The notes beneath the pieces were generated by a model. The model did no database searches. It saw only the letters and a program-made list of their open reading frames with translations, and was not told the DNA's origin. From CAYNHZ01 sp964397445 (GTDB lineage: Bacteria > Bacteroidota > Bacteroidia > Bacteroidales > UBA932), in contig CAYNHZ010000006.1 in NCBI GenBank assembly GCA_964397445.1, positions 12,005 through 76,004 on the forward strand: 64,000 nucleotides of DNA, written 5' to 3'. The position numbers and the translations under genes are program-made. Below, piece by piece: positions 33,041-42,012 of the stretch (positions within the stretch are counted from its first letter, which is position 1; the number at the start of each line of letters is the position of its first letter).

Positions 33041-36000
33041 CTATTTTAAAGTTGTTTTAGAGAGACGATGTAATCTCATATCTACTTGCTCCAATATATC
33101 ATCAAGTTTACTGGAGGGTTCATACCCCTCTTTAATACTTGTAAATGTTGCTTTTGCTTGATCAAACTCACCCTGTTCTGCAAAAGAATCTCCCAATACT
33201 ATAAAACTCTTTGCCAACCAATATGAATTTGGAGTTTTAGAGTCGGACAACTCATACACCCTTTTCTTAACCAACTCAAACATCCCCTCATCGTAAGCAT
33301 CTAAAATAAGTAAATATGCAGCCTCCGCTCCATAATCGGTAAGATTGTTTTTCGAAACATCCTGAAGAAGAGATATTGCCTCCTCTCGTCTGCCAAGAGA
33401 GAGTGAGGATTTTGCCATAACATATTTAAACTCAATGGTATATTCATTATCAGCTTTTTCTGACATCAACAACTCTTTTGACTGATTATATGCCGCTTCG
33501 TACGATTTATTTTTAAAATATGACCTCATAAGTCCCAATTTTGCCTCTTTTATATTGTTTTCCAATTTTGCAATATATAAAAGTGCCTCATAGGCCTTTA
33601 TCGCTTTATCATATTTTTCCAAATCGTAAGATAGTTTTGCGTAATATAGGGTTGAAAGCTCCTCAAAGGATTCGTCCCCAATCAACATTACTTTATGAAA
33701 AGCATCAGCAGCAGCCTCTTTTTTATTCATATTCAGCAAGGTCTCACCCAAATAAAAATAGGCTTGAGCACTCTTTACACCTTTTGGATATTTCTTAACA
33801 AACGACGACAATACCCTATTTGCCTCTACGAAATTTTTGGACAAGAAGATTTGTTCAGCAGAGTTAAATAACATCATTTCCCTCTCTGTTGCGCTTTTTA
33901 CCGAAGACATTCCTATCCTTTCCAAATATGCAAGATACTCTTCCGGTCGATTTTGAAGCTGATAGATACTCTCAATACCTGCAAGTGCACTCTGTAAATC
34001 TTCTGTAATCTTAGTACTTTCAACAACTGCTGAGAAATACTCAAGCGATTTATCATAATCCCCTTTATTTGAGAAAATCATCCCAAGCTCCAAAAGAGAC
34101 TTGCTGTAATAGACACTATCTTTCACATTTTTTAGAAGATAATTAAAACACTCAAATGATCGATCTATATCACCTATCTGAACATAAGTCCGCCCCAATT
34201 CAAAAACCGCTTTCGGGTATAACGGAGAATTACTCCCCTTTGAATAAATATTATTCAGTATCTCTATTTTCTTACTATCCTTAGATATAAGTCCGTAAGA
34301 AACAGCACTTTGATATGAGGCATAAATATCAGAAGAGTTGTTATTTAACGCTGCAACTTCGTTATACAATTCGGCAGCCCTTTCATAGTCGCGGATCATA
34401 TAATATGAGTCTGCCAACCTTGTTTTAGCTTCTGAGGAGAGTCTCCTTTGGGAGGGGGAAAGCTCAAGATACCGTTTCATCCACATAATCGAATTATTAT
34501 AGTCATTAATTCTCAGGTAGCCGTACCCTAAATTGAATAAAAGGGTAGGATATTCGGAAGTCATACGGAAATTGTTATTTTTATATAGGGATAGATTTAA
34601 ATCGATGGACTCTTGAAAAAGATTTGTTCTAAAGTAGGATTCAGCTAACCAAAATTTCGCCAAAATGGCAAGTGAAGTGTTGTTTACTCCATTATCAATA
34701 GAGAGGTTAAAATGGGTAATAGCACCTCTGTATGAGCCACTTTCAAACAATTGCATAGCTCTAAAAAATGCAGCTTTTTGCAAATTGATCCTCATAGCCG
34801 GTGTTAATGAACGGATCTGTTGGAGAGCAGTAATTGCTGATTTATAATCTTTCTTTAGGAGGTAAGAGGTAGCAATATAATTGTATATTTCATCCGATTT
34901 TATAGAGGATGGATATTTTTGTAAATATGTTTGAAATCCCTCTATATCAGAATTTATATCGAACGACAATTTTGCGTATTGGAACATCGATTCGGATGTT
35001 ATGGTCTCGTCGAATACCATTTCAGAAGCAGCCTTGAATGCATCCATAGCATTATGCTTATTTTTTAAATAGAGATATGAGTTCCCAATATAAAAAAAAG
35101 CACTCTGGCCTAAAGAGTCATCAGAAGAGGTAACCTTTGAAAATGCCTCTATCGCTGCCAAATAAGACTTCAACGAATAGGAGACAATGCCAAGGTAATA
35201 ATTGTCTTTTTTTGAAAGATCTTCTTTGTTTTTAGAAAAAATATCAAAGTATTTCTTTGCTTTTTCCGGGTCATTCTTAGCAAAATATGCCTCGGAGATC
35301 ATCCTTGCCACTTTCTCCCTTAGGGAAATATCCACAACCCTTAAAACTCCATCTCCATTGTTTACAACATAGTCATTATCACCCTTCATTAGTTTTGATT
35401 CTAAAAGATAATATTTTGATAATGAGGAATATCTATCATTATTAAGCAACTTTTTGAAGTAAGATATTGCATTATCGAATTCTCGATTCATATAGTGTAA
35501 ATAGCCCAAATAATAGATACTTGAAGAGGAAAACGGAGTTGCTCCGAAGGATAAAATCTTATTGAAACCAGAAACTGCCTCCTCATTTTTTCCTATCCTC
35601 ATATAACAATAAGATTTATTATAAATATATTCTATCTTATCCTTTCTCAATAGATTACGATCCCCAATGGAGTTCATTATCTCCAACGATTTAGAATAAT
35701 TGCTGTTTTTAAAATAATATTGAGAGTAATAAAACTTTGCTGTTGCAAACTCCGGCGAATTCGAATATTTTTTTTCACACTGTATCATAAGGGGATCTAA
35801 ATTCGGCCTCTCAAGTTTAATTTTACAAATCAACTTATAAATCTCCACCTCAGATCTCAGAATCGAATTGTCGCTATCGATCAGATTATCGATATTATCT
35901 AATTCAGCAAGTGCTGAAACAAACATATCATTATCTATAAGCTCCTTCACTTTATCCACCTTCCCCTCAATAATATTTTTATTTTGTCCAAATACGAGAT

Positions 36001-36070
36001 CAGAGGGAACAGATAGGAGGAGAAATATTGCAACGAACACTGTATAGAAACGTACCATATTTTGATTCAT
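33041..36070 (-). CDS. Long tetratricopeptide-repeat protein, exported
   Basis: This 1009-residue protein has an N-terminal signal peptide (hydrophobic at about 7-27, ending VFGQ) followed by some 20 or more TPR units across its whole length. Examples are YYLGYLHYMNREFDNAISYF, YYLGIVSYSLKSYLAAIEAF and SLLELGMIFSNKGDYDKSLE. It lies upstream of and almost touching the beta-barrel gene. TPR solenoids in the periplasm usually hold protein partners, so it may organise the barrel or a linked complex. No enzyme domain is seen. A second ATG four codons downstream (36058) is also possible. Confidence 0.85.
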   Translation of the reverse strand: MNQNMVRFYTVFVAIFLLLSVPSDLVFGQNKNIIEGKVDKVKELIDNDMFVSALAELDNIDNLIDSDNSILRSEVEIYKLICKIKLERPNLDPLMIQCEKKYSNSPEFATAKFYYSQYYFKNSNYSKSLEIMNSIGDRNLLRKDKIEYIYNKSYCYMRIGKNEEAVSGFNKILSFGATPFSSSSIYYLGYLHYMNREFDNAISYFKKLLNNDRYSSLSKYYLLESKLMKGDNDYVVNNGDGVLRVVDISLREKVARMISEAYFAKNDPEKAKKYFDIFSKNKEDLSKKDNYYLGIVSYSLKSYLAAIEAFSKVTSSDDSLGQSAFFYIGNSYLYLKNKHNAMDAFKAASEMVFDETITSESMFQYAKLSFDINSDIEGFQTYLQKYPSSIKSDEIYNYIATSYLLKKDYKSAITALQQIRSLTPAMRINLQKAAFFRAMQLFESGSYRGAITHFNLSIDNGVNNTSLAILAKFWLAESYFRTNLFQESIDLNLSLYKNNNFRMTSEYPTLLFNLGYGYLRINDYNNSIMWMKRYLELSPSQRRLSSEAKTRLADSYYMIRDYERAAELYNEVAALNNNSSDIYASYQSAVSYGLISKDSKKIEILNNIYSKGSNSPLYPKAVFELGRTYVQIGDIDRSFECFNYLLKNVKDSVYYSKSLLELGMIFSNKGDYDKSLEYFSAVVESTKITEDLQSALAGIESIYQLQNRPEEYLAYLERIGMSSVKSATEREMMLFNSAEQIFLSKNFVEANRVLSSFVKKYPKGVKSAQAYFYLGETLLNMNKKEAAADAFHKVMLIGDESFEELSTLYYAKLSYDLEKYDKAIKAYEALLYIAKLENNIKEAKLGLMRSYFKNKSYEAAYNQSKELLMSEKADNEYTIEFKYVMAKSSLSLGRREEAISLLQDVSKNNLTDYGAEAAYLLILDAYDEGMFELVKKRVYELSDSKTPNSYWLAKSFIVLGDSFAEQGEFDQAKATFTSIKEGYEPSSKLDDILEQVDMRLHRLSKTTLK

Positions 36071-36091
36071 TACTTTTTATTTATTAATCTA

Positions 36092-36099
36092 CAAAAATA
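36092..36099 (-). promoter_or_regulatory. -7 promoter box for the TPR gene
   Basis: The minus strand reads TATTTTTG, 22 bp before the TPR start. It is back to back with the plus-strand box for the FtsE-like gene 21 bp away. Confidence 0.5.
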
Positions 36100-36120
36100 G
36101 GAATAAAAGCTCATTTTTTA

Positions 36121-36128
36121 TACTTTTG
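36121..36128 (+). promoter_or_regulatory. -7 promoter box for the FtsE-like gene
   Basis: TACTTTTG matches TAnnTTTG exactly and lies 18 bp before the ATG at 36147. Confidence 0.55.
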
Positions 36129-36146
36129 TAAATTGATATATCAAAA

Positions 36147-36860
36147 ATGGAAGATAAAATAATTGAATTTATAGGAGTTGATATTGTCAACGGCAATAAT
36201 CTTGTTATGTCTGATATGTCGTTGTATATAAATAAAGGCGATTTTGTTTACATAATCGGGAAGGTTGGTAGTGGCAAAACCTCCATAATCAGAGCAATGA
36301 TCGGAGAGACTACCATCTCAAAAGGGGAGGCAAGGTTAGCCGAATTTAATCTTAGAAAATTAAAGAAAAAGCAAATTCCCTTTTTAAGAAGGAGAGTCGG
36401 CGTTGTGTTTCAAGATTTCCAGTTACTTATGGATCGATCTATCTACGATAATCTTCTATTTGTCCTAAAAGCAACAGGATGGAGAGACCAAAAGGCTATA
36501 AAAGAGAGGATAAATCAAGTACTTAGCGATGTAGGAATGCAACTCAAATCTCACAAGATGCCTCATCAACTATCAGGGGGAGAACAACAGAGAATAGCTA
36601 TAGCAAGGGCACTACTAAACAGCCCAGAGATCATTTTAGCAGATGAGCCTACCGGCAATTTGGATAGTGATACCGCAAATGGGATAATGGATCTCCTTAT
36701 GTCTATTCACGAAAAACAAAATCCAGCGATCATTATGGTTACACACAATCAAAGTCTATTGAACAGATATCCAGGAAGGACATTAATGTGTGAAGACCTC
36801 TCCTGCAAAGAGATTCAAAATTCATTAGACTATAATATTGATTTCTCCGAAGTTCTATAA
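36147..36860 (+). CDS. ftsE: FtsE-like ABC transporter ATPase
   Basis: This 237-residue ABC ATPase has Walker A GKVGSGKTS at about 38-46, Q-loop VVFQDFQLL, signature LSGGEQQRIAIARALL and Walker B IILADEPTGNLD, followed by the switch histidine in MVTHN. Size and sequence fit FtsE, which works with FtsX to control peptidoglycan hydrolysis at division. No ftsX is adjacent; the next gene is nth, 2 bp downstream. A LolD-type ATPase is the main alternative. Confidence 0.8.
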   Translation: MEDKIIEFIGVDIVNGNNLVMSDMSLYINKGDFVYIIGKVGSGKTSIIRAMIGETTISKGEARLAEFNLRKLKKKQIPFLRRRVGVVFQDFQLLMDRSIYDNLLFVLKATGWRDQKAIKERINQVLSDVGMQLKSHKMPHQLSGGEQQRIAIARALLNSPEIILADEPTGNLDSDTANGIMDLLMSIHEKQNPAIIMVTHNQSLLNRYPGRTLMCEDLSCKEIQNSLDYNIDFSEVL

Positions 36861-36862
36861 AA

Positions 36863-37489
36863 GTGATTGATAGATATACTCATATACTGAATTGGTTTTT
36901 GGAAAATGTCCCCTCCCCAAAATCGGAATTGAATTACCAAACCCCATTTCAACTGATAATTGCAGTTATTTTATCGGCTCAATGTACCGATAAAAGGGTA
37001 AATATGTGCACCCCTCCGCTTTTTGAAAAGTACCCTACCCCTGAACTCCTTTCGGAAGCAAGGGTGGAGGATGTTTTTGAACTCATTAAGTCTATTTCCT
37101 TCCCGAATAATAAATCACATCATCTGATAGAGATGGCAAAACAACTTGTAAATGAGTATGATTCCAAAATTCCATCTGATGTTGAACAGTTGCAAAAATT
37201 GCAAGGGGTAGGGAGAAAAACTGCAAATGTAGTGGCCTCAATTATCTATAACAAACCGGTAATAGCTGTTGATACTCATGTTTTTAGAATATCCAAACGT
37301 CTCGGACTGTCTGATGGAAAAACCCCGGAAGCGGTAGAAAAAGACCTAACAACATATATTCCGGAGAATCTCAGAGCAGTTTCACACCACTGGCTTATCC
37401 TACACGGCAGGTATATCTGTACTGCACGCAAGCCAAAATGCGGAGAGTGCGGACTAAAAGATTGGTGCAAATTCTACCCTCTTGGGTGA
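36863..37489 (+). CDS. nth: Endonuclease III (DNA glycosylase/AP lyase)
   Basis: This 208-residue enzyme removes oxidised pyrimidines and cleaves the abasic site. It shows the helix-hairpin-helix LQGVGRKTANVVAS with the catalytic lysine, the catalytic aspartate in AVDTHVFR, and a C-terminal [4Fe-4S] set C-x6-C-x2-C-x5-C (CTARKPKCGECGLKDWC). The start is GTG at 36863, 2 bp after the ftsE stop. The 3' end overlaps the convergent recombinase gene by 16 bp. Confidence 0.95.
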   Translation: MIDRYTHILNWFLENVPSPKSELNYQTPFQLIIAVILSAQCTDKRVNMCTPPLFEKYPTPELLSEARVEDVFELIKSISFPNNKSHHLIEMAKQLVNEYDSKIPSDVEQLQKLQGVGRKTANVVASIIYNKPVIAVDTHVFRISKRLGLSDGKTPEAVEKDLTTYIPENLRAVSHHWLILHGRYICTARKPKCGECGLKDWCKFYPLG

Positions 37490-38364
37490 TATTGCAATAT
37501 TTTTTGTTGCCACTTCTTAGTATCAATATGAGTATAAATCTCTGTTGTCAAGATACTTTCGTGTCCTAACATCTCTTGAACAACCCTCAGATCAGCCCCG
37601 TTTTCAACAAGGTGAGAGGCGAAAGAGTGACGAAAAGTGTGAGGTGAAACCACTTTTTTAACCCCTGCTATCATAGCTTGATCACGTACAATCATAAAAA
37701 TCATTTCGCGAGTGAGCTTTTTGCCCCTTCTATTGAGAAATAAAACATCGTCTGTCGCCCCGGAATAGAGTCTTTTGGAAGAGGCAAGATAATTCTTAAC
37801 AGCCTTTAGAGCAGGATCTCCTATAGGCACAAGACGCTGCTTATCTCCCTTTCCTATAATCCTTACAAAAGAGTCGTCAAAGAAAAGATCAGATATTTTC
37901 ATATTAACCAACTCGCTGACTCTCAAGCCACAAGAATAAAGTACTTCAAGAATAGCCCTATTCCTACACCCCTCATCCTTAGAGAGATCTACCGAAGATA
38001 AAATACTCTCAATCTCCTCGACTGATAAAACTTCGGGCAGAGATAAGGTCAATTTCGGAGAATCTACCAAATCGCAGGGGTTTGAAGAGACTCTACCCTC
38101 AGTCTCAAGGTATTTATAGAATGATTTTATCGAGCTTATCACCCTTGCTTGAGATCTTTTTGAAATAGAGTGCTCTATCTCAAAAATCAGAAAAGAGTTT
38201 ATCCTCTCAGATGTCATCGAATAGGGAGAAATATCTTCCGAAAATGCGGCAAGTTTATTAATATCTGAAATATAAGATGAAATTGTATTTAATGACAATG
38301 CCCTCTCCAAACGGAGGTAAAACCGGAAATCAGCAATCGCACTTTTCCAGACCTGCCTATACAT
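37474..38364 (-). CDS. xerD: Tyrosine recombinase XerC/XerD
   Basis: This 296-residue site-specific recombinase resolves chromosome dimers. The N-terminal SAM-like domain is followed by the catalytic domain with R in YSCGLRVSELV, K in IGKGDKQRLVP, HTFRHSFASHL, LGHESI and the nucleophile tyrosine in TEIYTHID. Length is typical. It is not near element ends, which argues for a housekeeping role rather than an integrase. XerC and XerD cannot be separated firmly by eye; XerD is favoured by the single-gene Bacteroidales context. Confidence 0.88.
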   Translation of the reverse strand: MYRQVWKSAIADFRFYLRLERALSLNTISSYISDINKLAAFSEDISPYSMTSERINSFLIFEIEHSISKRSQARVISSIKSFYKYLETEGRVSSNPCDLVDSPKLTLSLPEVLSVEEIESILSSVDLSKDEGCRNRAILEVLYSCGLRVSELVNMKISDLFFDDSFVRIIGKGDKQRLVPIGDPALKAVKNYLASSKRLYSGATDDVLFLNRRGKKLTREMIFMIVRDQAMIAGVKKVVSPHTFRHSFASHLVENGADLRVVQEMLGHESILTTEIYTHIDTKKWQQKILQYHPRG

Positions 38365-38383
38365 ATTTTTAAAATTGATTTTG

Positions 38384-38455
38384 TAGCCCCACCGCGACTC
38401 GAACGCGAATTTGAAGTTTAGGAAACTTCCGTTCTATCCCTTGAACTATAGGGCC
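38384..38455 (-). tRNA. tRNA-Arg (anticodon CCT)
   Basis: A full cloverleaf can be drawn: acceptor GGCCCTA/TGGGGCT (with G-U pairs), anticodon stem GAAGT/ACTTC around loop TTCCTAA giving CCT, and T-arm TCGCG-TTCGAGT-CGCGG. CCA is not encoded. Confidence 0.92.
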
Positions 38456-38464
38456 ATTTTTATT

Positions 38465-39409
38465 TCAGACTGCAAATATATTAAAATTCCCAATTAATCC
38501 ACTACTTAATGACTTCTCCGCTTGAATAATCATATTTGTAATAGCTGCAGAACTTGACGCACCGTGCCCGATTATCACAGGAGACGAGACCCCTAACACC
38601 GGGGTTCCTCCGTATATTTCATAATTGAACCTCTCAAAAAACTGATCATTTATACCTCTTGAAGAGATAATTTCATACATAGCTTCAGCCTGTTTAAGAC
38701 ATATATTCCCTGTAAAACCATCTGTAACAATAACATCTGCAATGCCCCCGTTAAAGAGATGATTCGACTCTATATTCCCGACAAAATTAAATTGATCAGA
38801 ACAAGCCAATACCGGATAGGCCTCTTTATATACCATATTCCCTTTTCCCTCCTCCTCTCCTATATTTAGTAGGGCAACTCTGGGATTAGAAATTCCCATC
38901 ATTGTTTTAGCATATATATCTCCGAGAAGGGCAAATTGGTATAAGATATCAGAATTACAATCGGCATTAAAACCAACATCCAACAACAAAATAGATCCAC
39001 CTGTCAAGACAGGTAACTCAACAGAGATACAAGGTCGTATAACCCCTTCCACCCGTTTTATAACAGTGACACAACCTGCCAACATCGCGCCTGTATTTCC
39101 TGCACTTGCAAAAGCATCTATTTCACCCTTTTCCAACATATTAAATCCAACTGCAATACTCGAATTCGACTTCTTAAAAAAAGCTTTTACAGGGTGTTCG
39201 TCCATAGCTATATTTTCAGAACAATGGACAATAAAAAAATTACCGGGATCAAAGCCATTACTACGGCTAATCTCGGTAATCTCATTTTGATCTCCGAAAA
39301 GGAAAAACTGAACTTTCTCGGAAAGCTTACGATAGGCTTCTATTGCACCAAGAACTATATTCTTTGGGGCATAATCGCCACCCATCGCATCAACTCCGAT
39401 TTTCAGCAT
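38465..39409 (-). CDS. plsX: Phosphate acyltransferase PlsX
   Basis: This 314-residue enzyme makes acyl-phosphate from acyl-ACP for phospholipid synthesis. It starts MLKIGVDAMGGDYAPKNIV, the PlsX signature, and has FASAGNTGAML, LLNIGEEEGKGN and VTDGFTGNICLK. It follows rpmF and the DUF177 gene, the standard bacterial order. Its end lies 9 bp before tRNA-Arg(CCT), whose own promoter box lies in the plsX 3' end. Confidence 0.95.
   Translation of the reverse strand: MLKIGVDAMGGDYAPKNIVLGAIEAYRKLSEKVQFFLFGDQNEITEISRSNGFDPGNFFIVHCSENIAMDEHPVKAFFKKSNSSIAVGFNMLEKGEIDAFASAGNTGAMLAGCVTVIKRVEGVIRPCISVELPVLTGGSILLLDVGFNADCNSDILYQFALLGDIYAKTMMGISNPRVALLNIGEEEGKGNMVYKEAYPVLACSDQFNFVGNIESNHLFNGGIADVIVTDGFTGNICLKQAEAMYEIISSRGINDQFFERFNYEIYGGTPVLGVSSPVIIGHGASSSAAITNMIIQAEKSLSSGLIGNFNIFAV
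38473..38480 (-). promoter_or_regulatory. -7 promoter box for tRNA-Arg(CCT)
   Basis: The minus strand reads TATATTTG, 17 bp before the tRNA 5' end and inside the end of plsX. The same octamer precedes tRNA-Leu(GAG). Confidence 0.55.
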
Positions 39410-39422
39410 AATCGGAATATTA

Positions 39423-39605
39423 TTATTCTGCGCTCTTTTCTACCAAAAGACGTCCGCGATAATATCCACACTCGGGGCAAACGCGGTGATATAATACCGC
39501 TGCTCCGCAATTTGAACAATTTGCTAATGTGGGAAGTACAGCTTTATCGTGAGTTCTGCGTTTATCTCTGCGCTGCTTTGAAATTTTGTGTTTCGGATGT
39601 GCCAT
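39423..39605 (-). CDS. rpmF: 50S ribosomal protein L32
   Basis: This 60-residue ribosomal protein starts MAHPKHKISKQRRDKRRTHD and keeps all four zinc ligands C30, C33, C43 and C46, so it is the zinc-binding form. It lies between the DUF177 gene and plsX with gaps of 18 and 13 bp, a widely conserved trio. Confidence 0.97.
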   Translation of the reverse strand: MAHPKHKISKQRRDKRRTHDKAVLPTLANCSNCGAAVLYHRVCPECGYYRGRLLVEKSAE

Positions 39606-39623
39606 TTTATCTTATTATTTGTA

Positions 39624-40076
39624 TTATTTCATTATATCTTTCAACTTTTCCAACACCTTAGGATCACACTCACCTTCGGGATGAACTTTTCTAATCGGAA
39701 AACTCAAGCAAACATAATCATAGATCAGTTGGCTTAAATCGAGATCTGATTCATTCTTATCAAGAATTATCATATCATCTACTCCCCCATCCGAATCATC
39801 ATCCGACCAAGACGAAAACTTTACGGTAAAAGGGGCTGAAACAGATACCGGCAACTTTAAATCCTCAAGACATCTGTCACAAGGGACAATAACAAACCCC
39901 TCAATATCCATTTCTGCTTTCACCCACCCTACCGATTTACTAATCTTAATGTTAACATTCAGATCGGCATCGGAAACAATATCATTTTCATAAGATTCAA
40001 AAAAAGTCCCATCAATAGGAATATCAACAATATGTTCACCTAAAGTCAAACCTTTTATGTCTATCTTACAATTCAT
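39624..40076 (-). CDS. DUF177/YceD family protein
   Basis: This 150-residue acidic protein belongs to the YceD (DUF177) family, which sits next to rpmF in most bacteria and is linked to 23S rRNA processing or accumulation. The family motif CDRCLEDL is present near 87, followed by VKFSSW and a C-terminal CLSFPIRKVHPEGEC. It is the first gene of the DUF177-rpmF-plsX operon. Confidence 0.88.
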   Translation of the reverse strand: MNCKIDIKGLTLGEHIVDIPIDGTFFESYENDIVSDADLNVNIKISKSVGWVKAEMDIEGFVIVPCDRCLEDLKLPVSVSAPFTVKFSSWSDDDSDGGVDDMIILDKNESDLDLSQLIYDYVCLSFPIRKVHPEGECDPKVLEKLKDIMK

Positions 40077-40098
40077 CTCCTCAATTCTTTTGGGGCGG

Positions 40099-40106
40099 CA
40101 AAGTTA
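40099..40106 (-). promoter_or_regulatory. -7 promoter box for the DUF177-rpmF-plsX operon
   Basis: The minus strand reads TAACTTTG, 23 bp before the DUF177 ATG, in the 50-bp gap after bipA. Confidence 0.55.
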
Positions 40107-40126
40107 TAAAAAATTTTATGATAAAA

Positions 40127-41923
40127 TCAACCTTTTCTCCGTTTTCTTTCCGTCTCGTCCAAAATAATCTTTCTAATCCTCATAGACTTCGGTGTAACTT
40201 CGACCAATTCATCCTCTTGAATATACTCAAGTGCCTCTTCTAAAGAGAACTGAATAGGGGGCGGAAGCATAGCTTTATCATCGGTTCCTGACGCCCTGAC
40301 ATTGGTCAATTTCTTTGTTTTGCAAATATTGATACTCAAATCTGCCCCCCGAGTATGCTCTCCAACAACCTGTCCTGAATAGATCTCCTCACCCGGGAAA
40401 ATAAAAAATTTACCCCTATCTTGTAACTTATCCATAGCATAAGCAACTGACAATCCTGTCTCAATTGAGACTAAAGATCCGTTATTACGTTTCTCTATTT
40501 CACCTTTAAATGGTTCATAACCTTTGAACCTATGAGCTACTACTGCTTCACCTTGTGATGCCGTTAATAGATTACTTCTGAGTCCAATAAGTCCCCTTGC
40601 AGGTATATCAAATTCAAGATGGGACCTATCACCTCGACTCTCCATATGCATTAATGCAGCTTTACGCCTTGTTGCTATCTCAATTGCTTTACCTACCATC
40701 TCTTCAGGTATATCGATTGTCAGGCTCTCTATCGGTTCACACCTAACACCACCTATATTTTTATCAAGCACCTTAGGCTGACCTACTTGCAGTTCAAATC
40801 CCTCCCTTCTCATAGTCTCTATCAAAATCGAGAGATGCAATACACCTCTTCCATACACAATAAATGAATCTGCCCCAAGACCATCTTTAACCCTAAGGGC
40901 AAGATTTTTTTCAAGTTCTTTCTCAAGACGCTCTTTTAAGTGGCGTGAAGTGACATATTTCCCCTCTCTACCGAAGAATGGGGAATCATTGATGGTAAAA
41001 AGCATACTCATCGTCGGTTCATCTATCGAGATTGGGGGCAAAGCCTCAGGATTTTCAAAATCTGCAATAGTATCCCCTATCTCAAAGTCTTCAATCCCAA
41101 CTACAGCACATATATCACCACTTGCGACCGAGTCGGTTTTTTGTTTTTCAAGACCTATAAAAACCATTAAGTCTTTGATCTTCTGTTTTTCTATAGTTCC
41201 ATCCCTCTTACATAAAGAGACAGACATCCCCGGTTTCAGAGTGCCTCGATTAACCCTGCCTACAGCTATCCGCCCAACATAAGGGGAATATTCCAAAGAA
41301 GAGATTAATAATTGAGGGGTTCCAAGTTTTATTTCCGGAGAAGGAATCTCTGAAATAATAACATCAAGAAGTGCTGTGATATCTGTTGTAGGATTTCTCC
41401 AATCATTTGACATCCATCCTTGTTTAGCACTTCCGTAAACTGTCTTAAAATCGAGTTGCTCTTCTGAAGCGTTAAGTGAGAACATAAGATCGAAAACTTG
41501 TTCATTCACCTCATCCGGCCTGCAGTTTGGTTTATCAACTTTATTAATTACTACAACGGGCTTTTTACCCATCTCTATTGCTTTCTGGAGCACAAATCTC
41601 GTTTGAGGCATTGTCCCTTCAAAGGCATCGACCAAAAGAAGAACACCATCGGTCATATTTAATACCCTTTCAACTTCACCTCCGAAATCTGCGTGACCAG
41701 GGGTATCTATAATGTTGATTTTCGTCCCTTTATAAGGCACGGAAACATTTTTTGAAAGAATGGTTATTCCCCTTTCTCTCTCTAAATCATTATTATCCAA
41801 GATCAGTTCACCCAACTTCTCGTTATCCCTAGCGAGTTTAGCCTGATATATCATTCTATCGACAAGGGTTGTTTTACCATGATCGACGTGGGCGATAATT
41901 GCTATATTTCTAATGTTTTGCAT
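40127..41923 (-). CDS. typA: Ribosome-associated GTPase BipA/TypA
   Basis: This 598-residue translational GTPase has G1 AHVDHGKTT (about 9-17), G2 ERGITILSKN, G3 DTPGHADFGGEV, G4 NKVDKP and domains homologous to EF-G III and V, ending in the BipA-specific region with RKRRKG-type basic tail. It assists 50S assembly and stress adaptation. The ATG at 41921-41923 is chosen because an upstream ATG would place the -7 box inside the gene. Confidence 0.95.
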   Translation of the reverse strand: MQNIRNIAIIAHVDHGKTTLVDRMIYQAKLARDNEKLGELILDNNDLERERGITILSKNVSVPYKGTKINIIDTPGHADFGGEVERVLNMTDGVLLLVDAFEGTMPQTRFVLQKAIEMGKKPVVVINKVDKPNCRPDEVNEQVFDLMFSLNASEEQLDFKTVYGSAKQGWMSNDWRNPTTDITALLDVIISEIPSPEIKLGTPQLLISSLEYSPYVGRIAVGRVNRGTLKPGMSVSLCKRDGTIEKQKIKDLMVFIGLEKQKTDSVASGDICAVVGIEDFEIGDTIADFENPEALPPISIDEPTMSMLFTINDSPFFGREGKYVTSRHLKERLEKELEKNLALRVKDGLGADSFIVYGRGVLHLSILIETMRREGFELQVGQPKVLDKNIGGVRCEPIESLTIDIPEEMVGKAIEIATRRKAALMHMESRGDRSHLEFDIPARGLIGLRSNLLTASQGEAVVAHRFKGYEPFKGEIEKRNNGSLVSIETGLSVAYAMDKLQDRGKFFIFPGEEIYSGQVVGEHTRGADLSINICKTKKLTNVRASGTDDKAMLPPPIQFSLEEALEYIQEDELVEVTPKSMRIRKIILDETERKRRKG

Positions 41924-41933
41924 ATTCGAGCCG

Positions 41934-41941
41934 CAAAAATA
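41934..41941 (-). promoter_or_regulatory. -7 promoter box for typA
   Basis: The minus strand reads TATTTTTG only 10 bp from the typA ATG, predicting a leader of a few bases. Confidence 0.5.
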
Positions 41942-41986
41942 GATATAAATTGACATTTTTGATTAAGAAACTTTTATTTTTTTGAG

Positions 41987-41994
41987 TACTTTTG
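41987..41994 (+). promoter_or_regulatory. -7 promoter box for guaA
   Basis: TACTTTTG matches TAnnTTTG, 18 bp before the guaA ATG at 42013. It shares the 89-bp divergent region with the typA box. Confidence 0.55.
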
Positions 41995-42012
41995 CAGTCT
42001 AACGTATTTTTT

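Noticed and set aside
37474..38364. Tyrosine recombinase as integrase of the ssrA element
   Set aside because: It lies 12 kb from the element among housekeeping genes and has the length and motifs of XerC/D.
39194..39661. 155-codon ORF antisense to plsX, rpmF and DUF177
   Set aside because: It runs across three conserved genes and their gaps on the opposite strand, which marks it as a chance frame.
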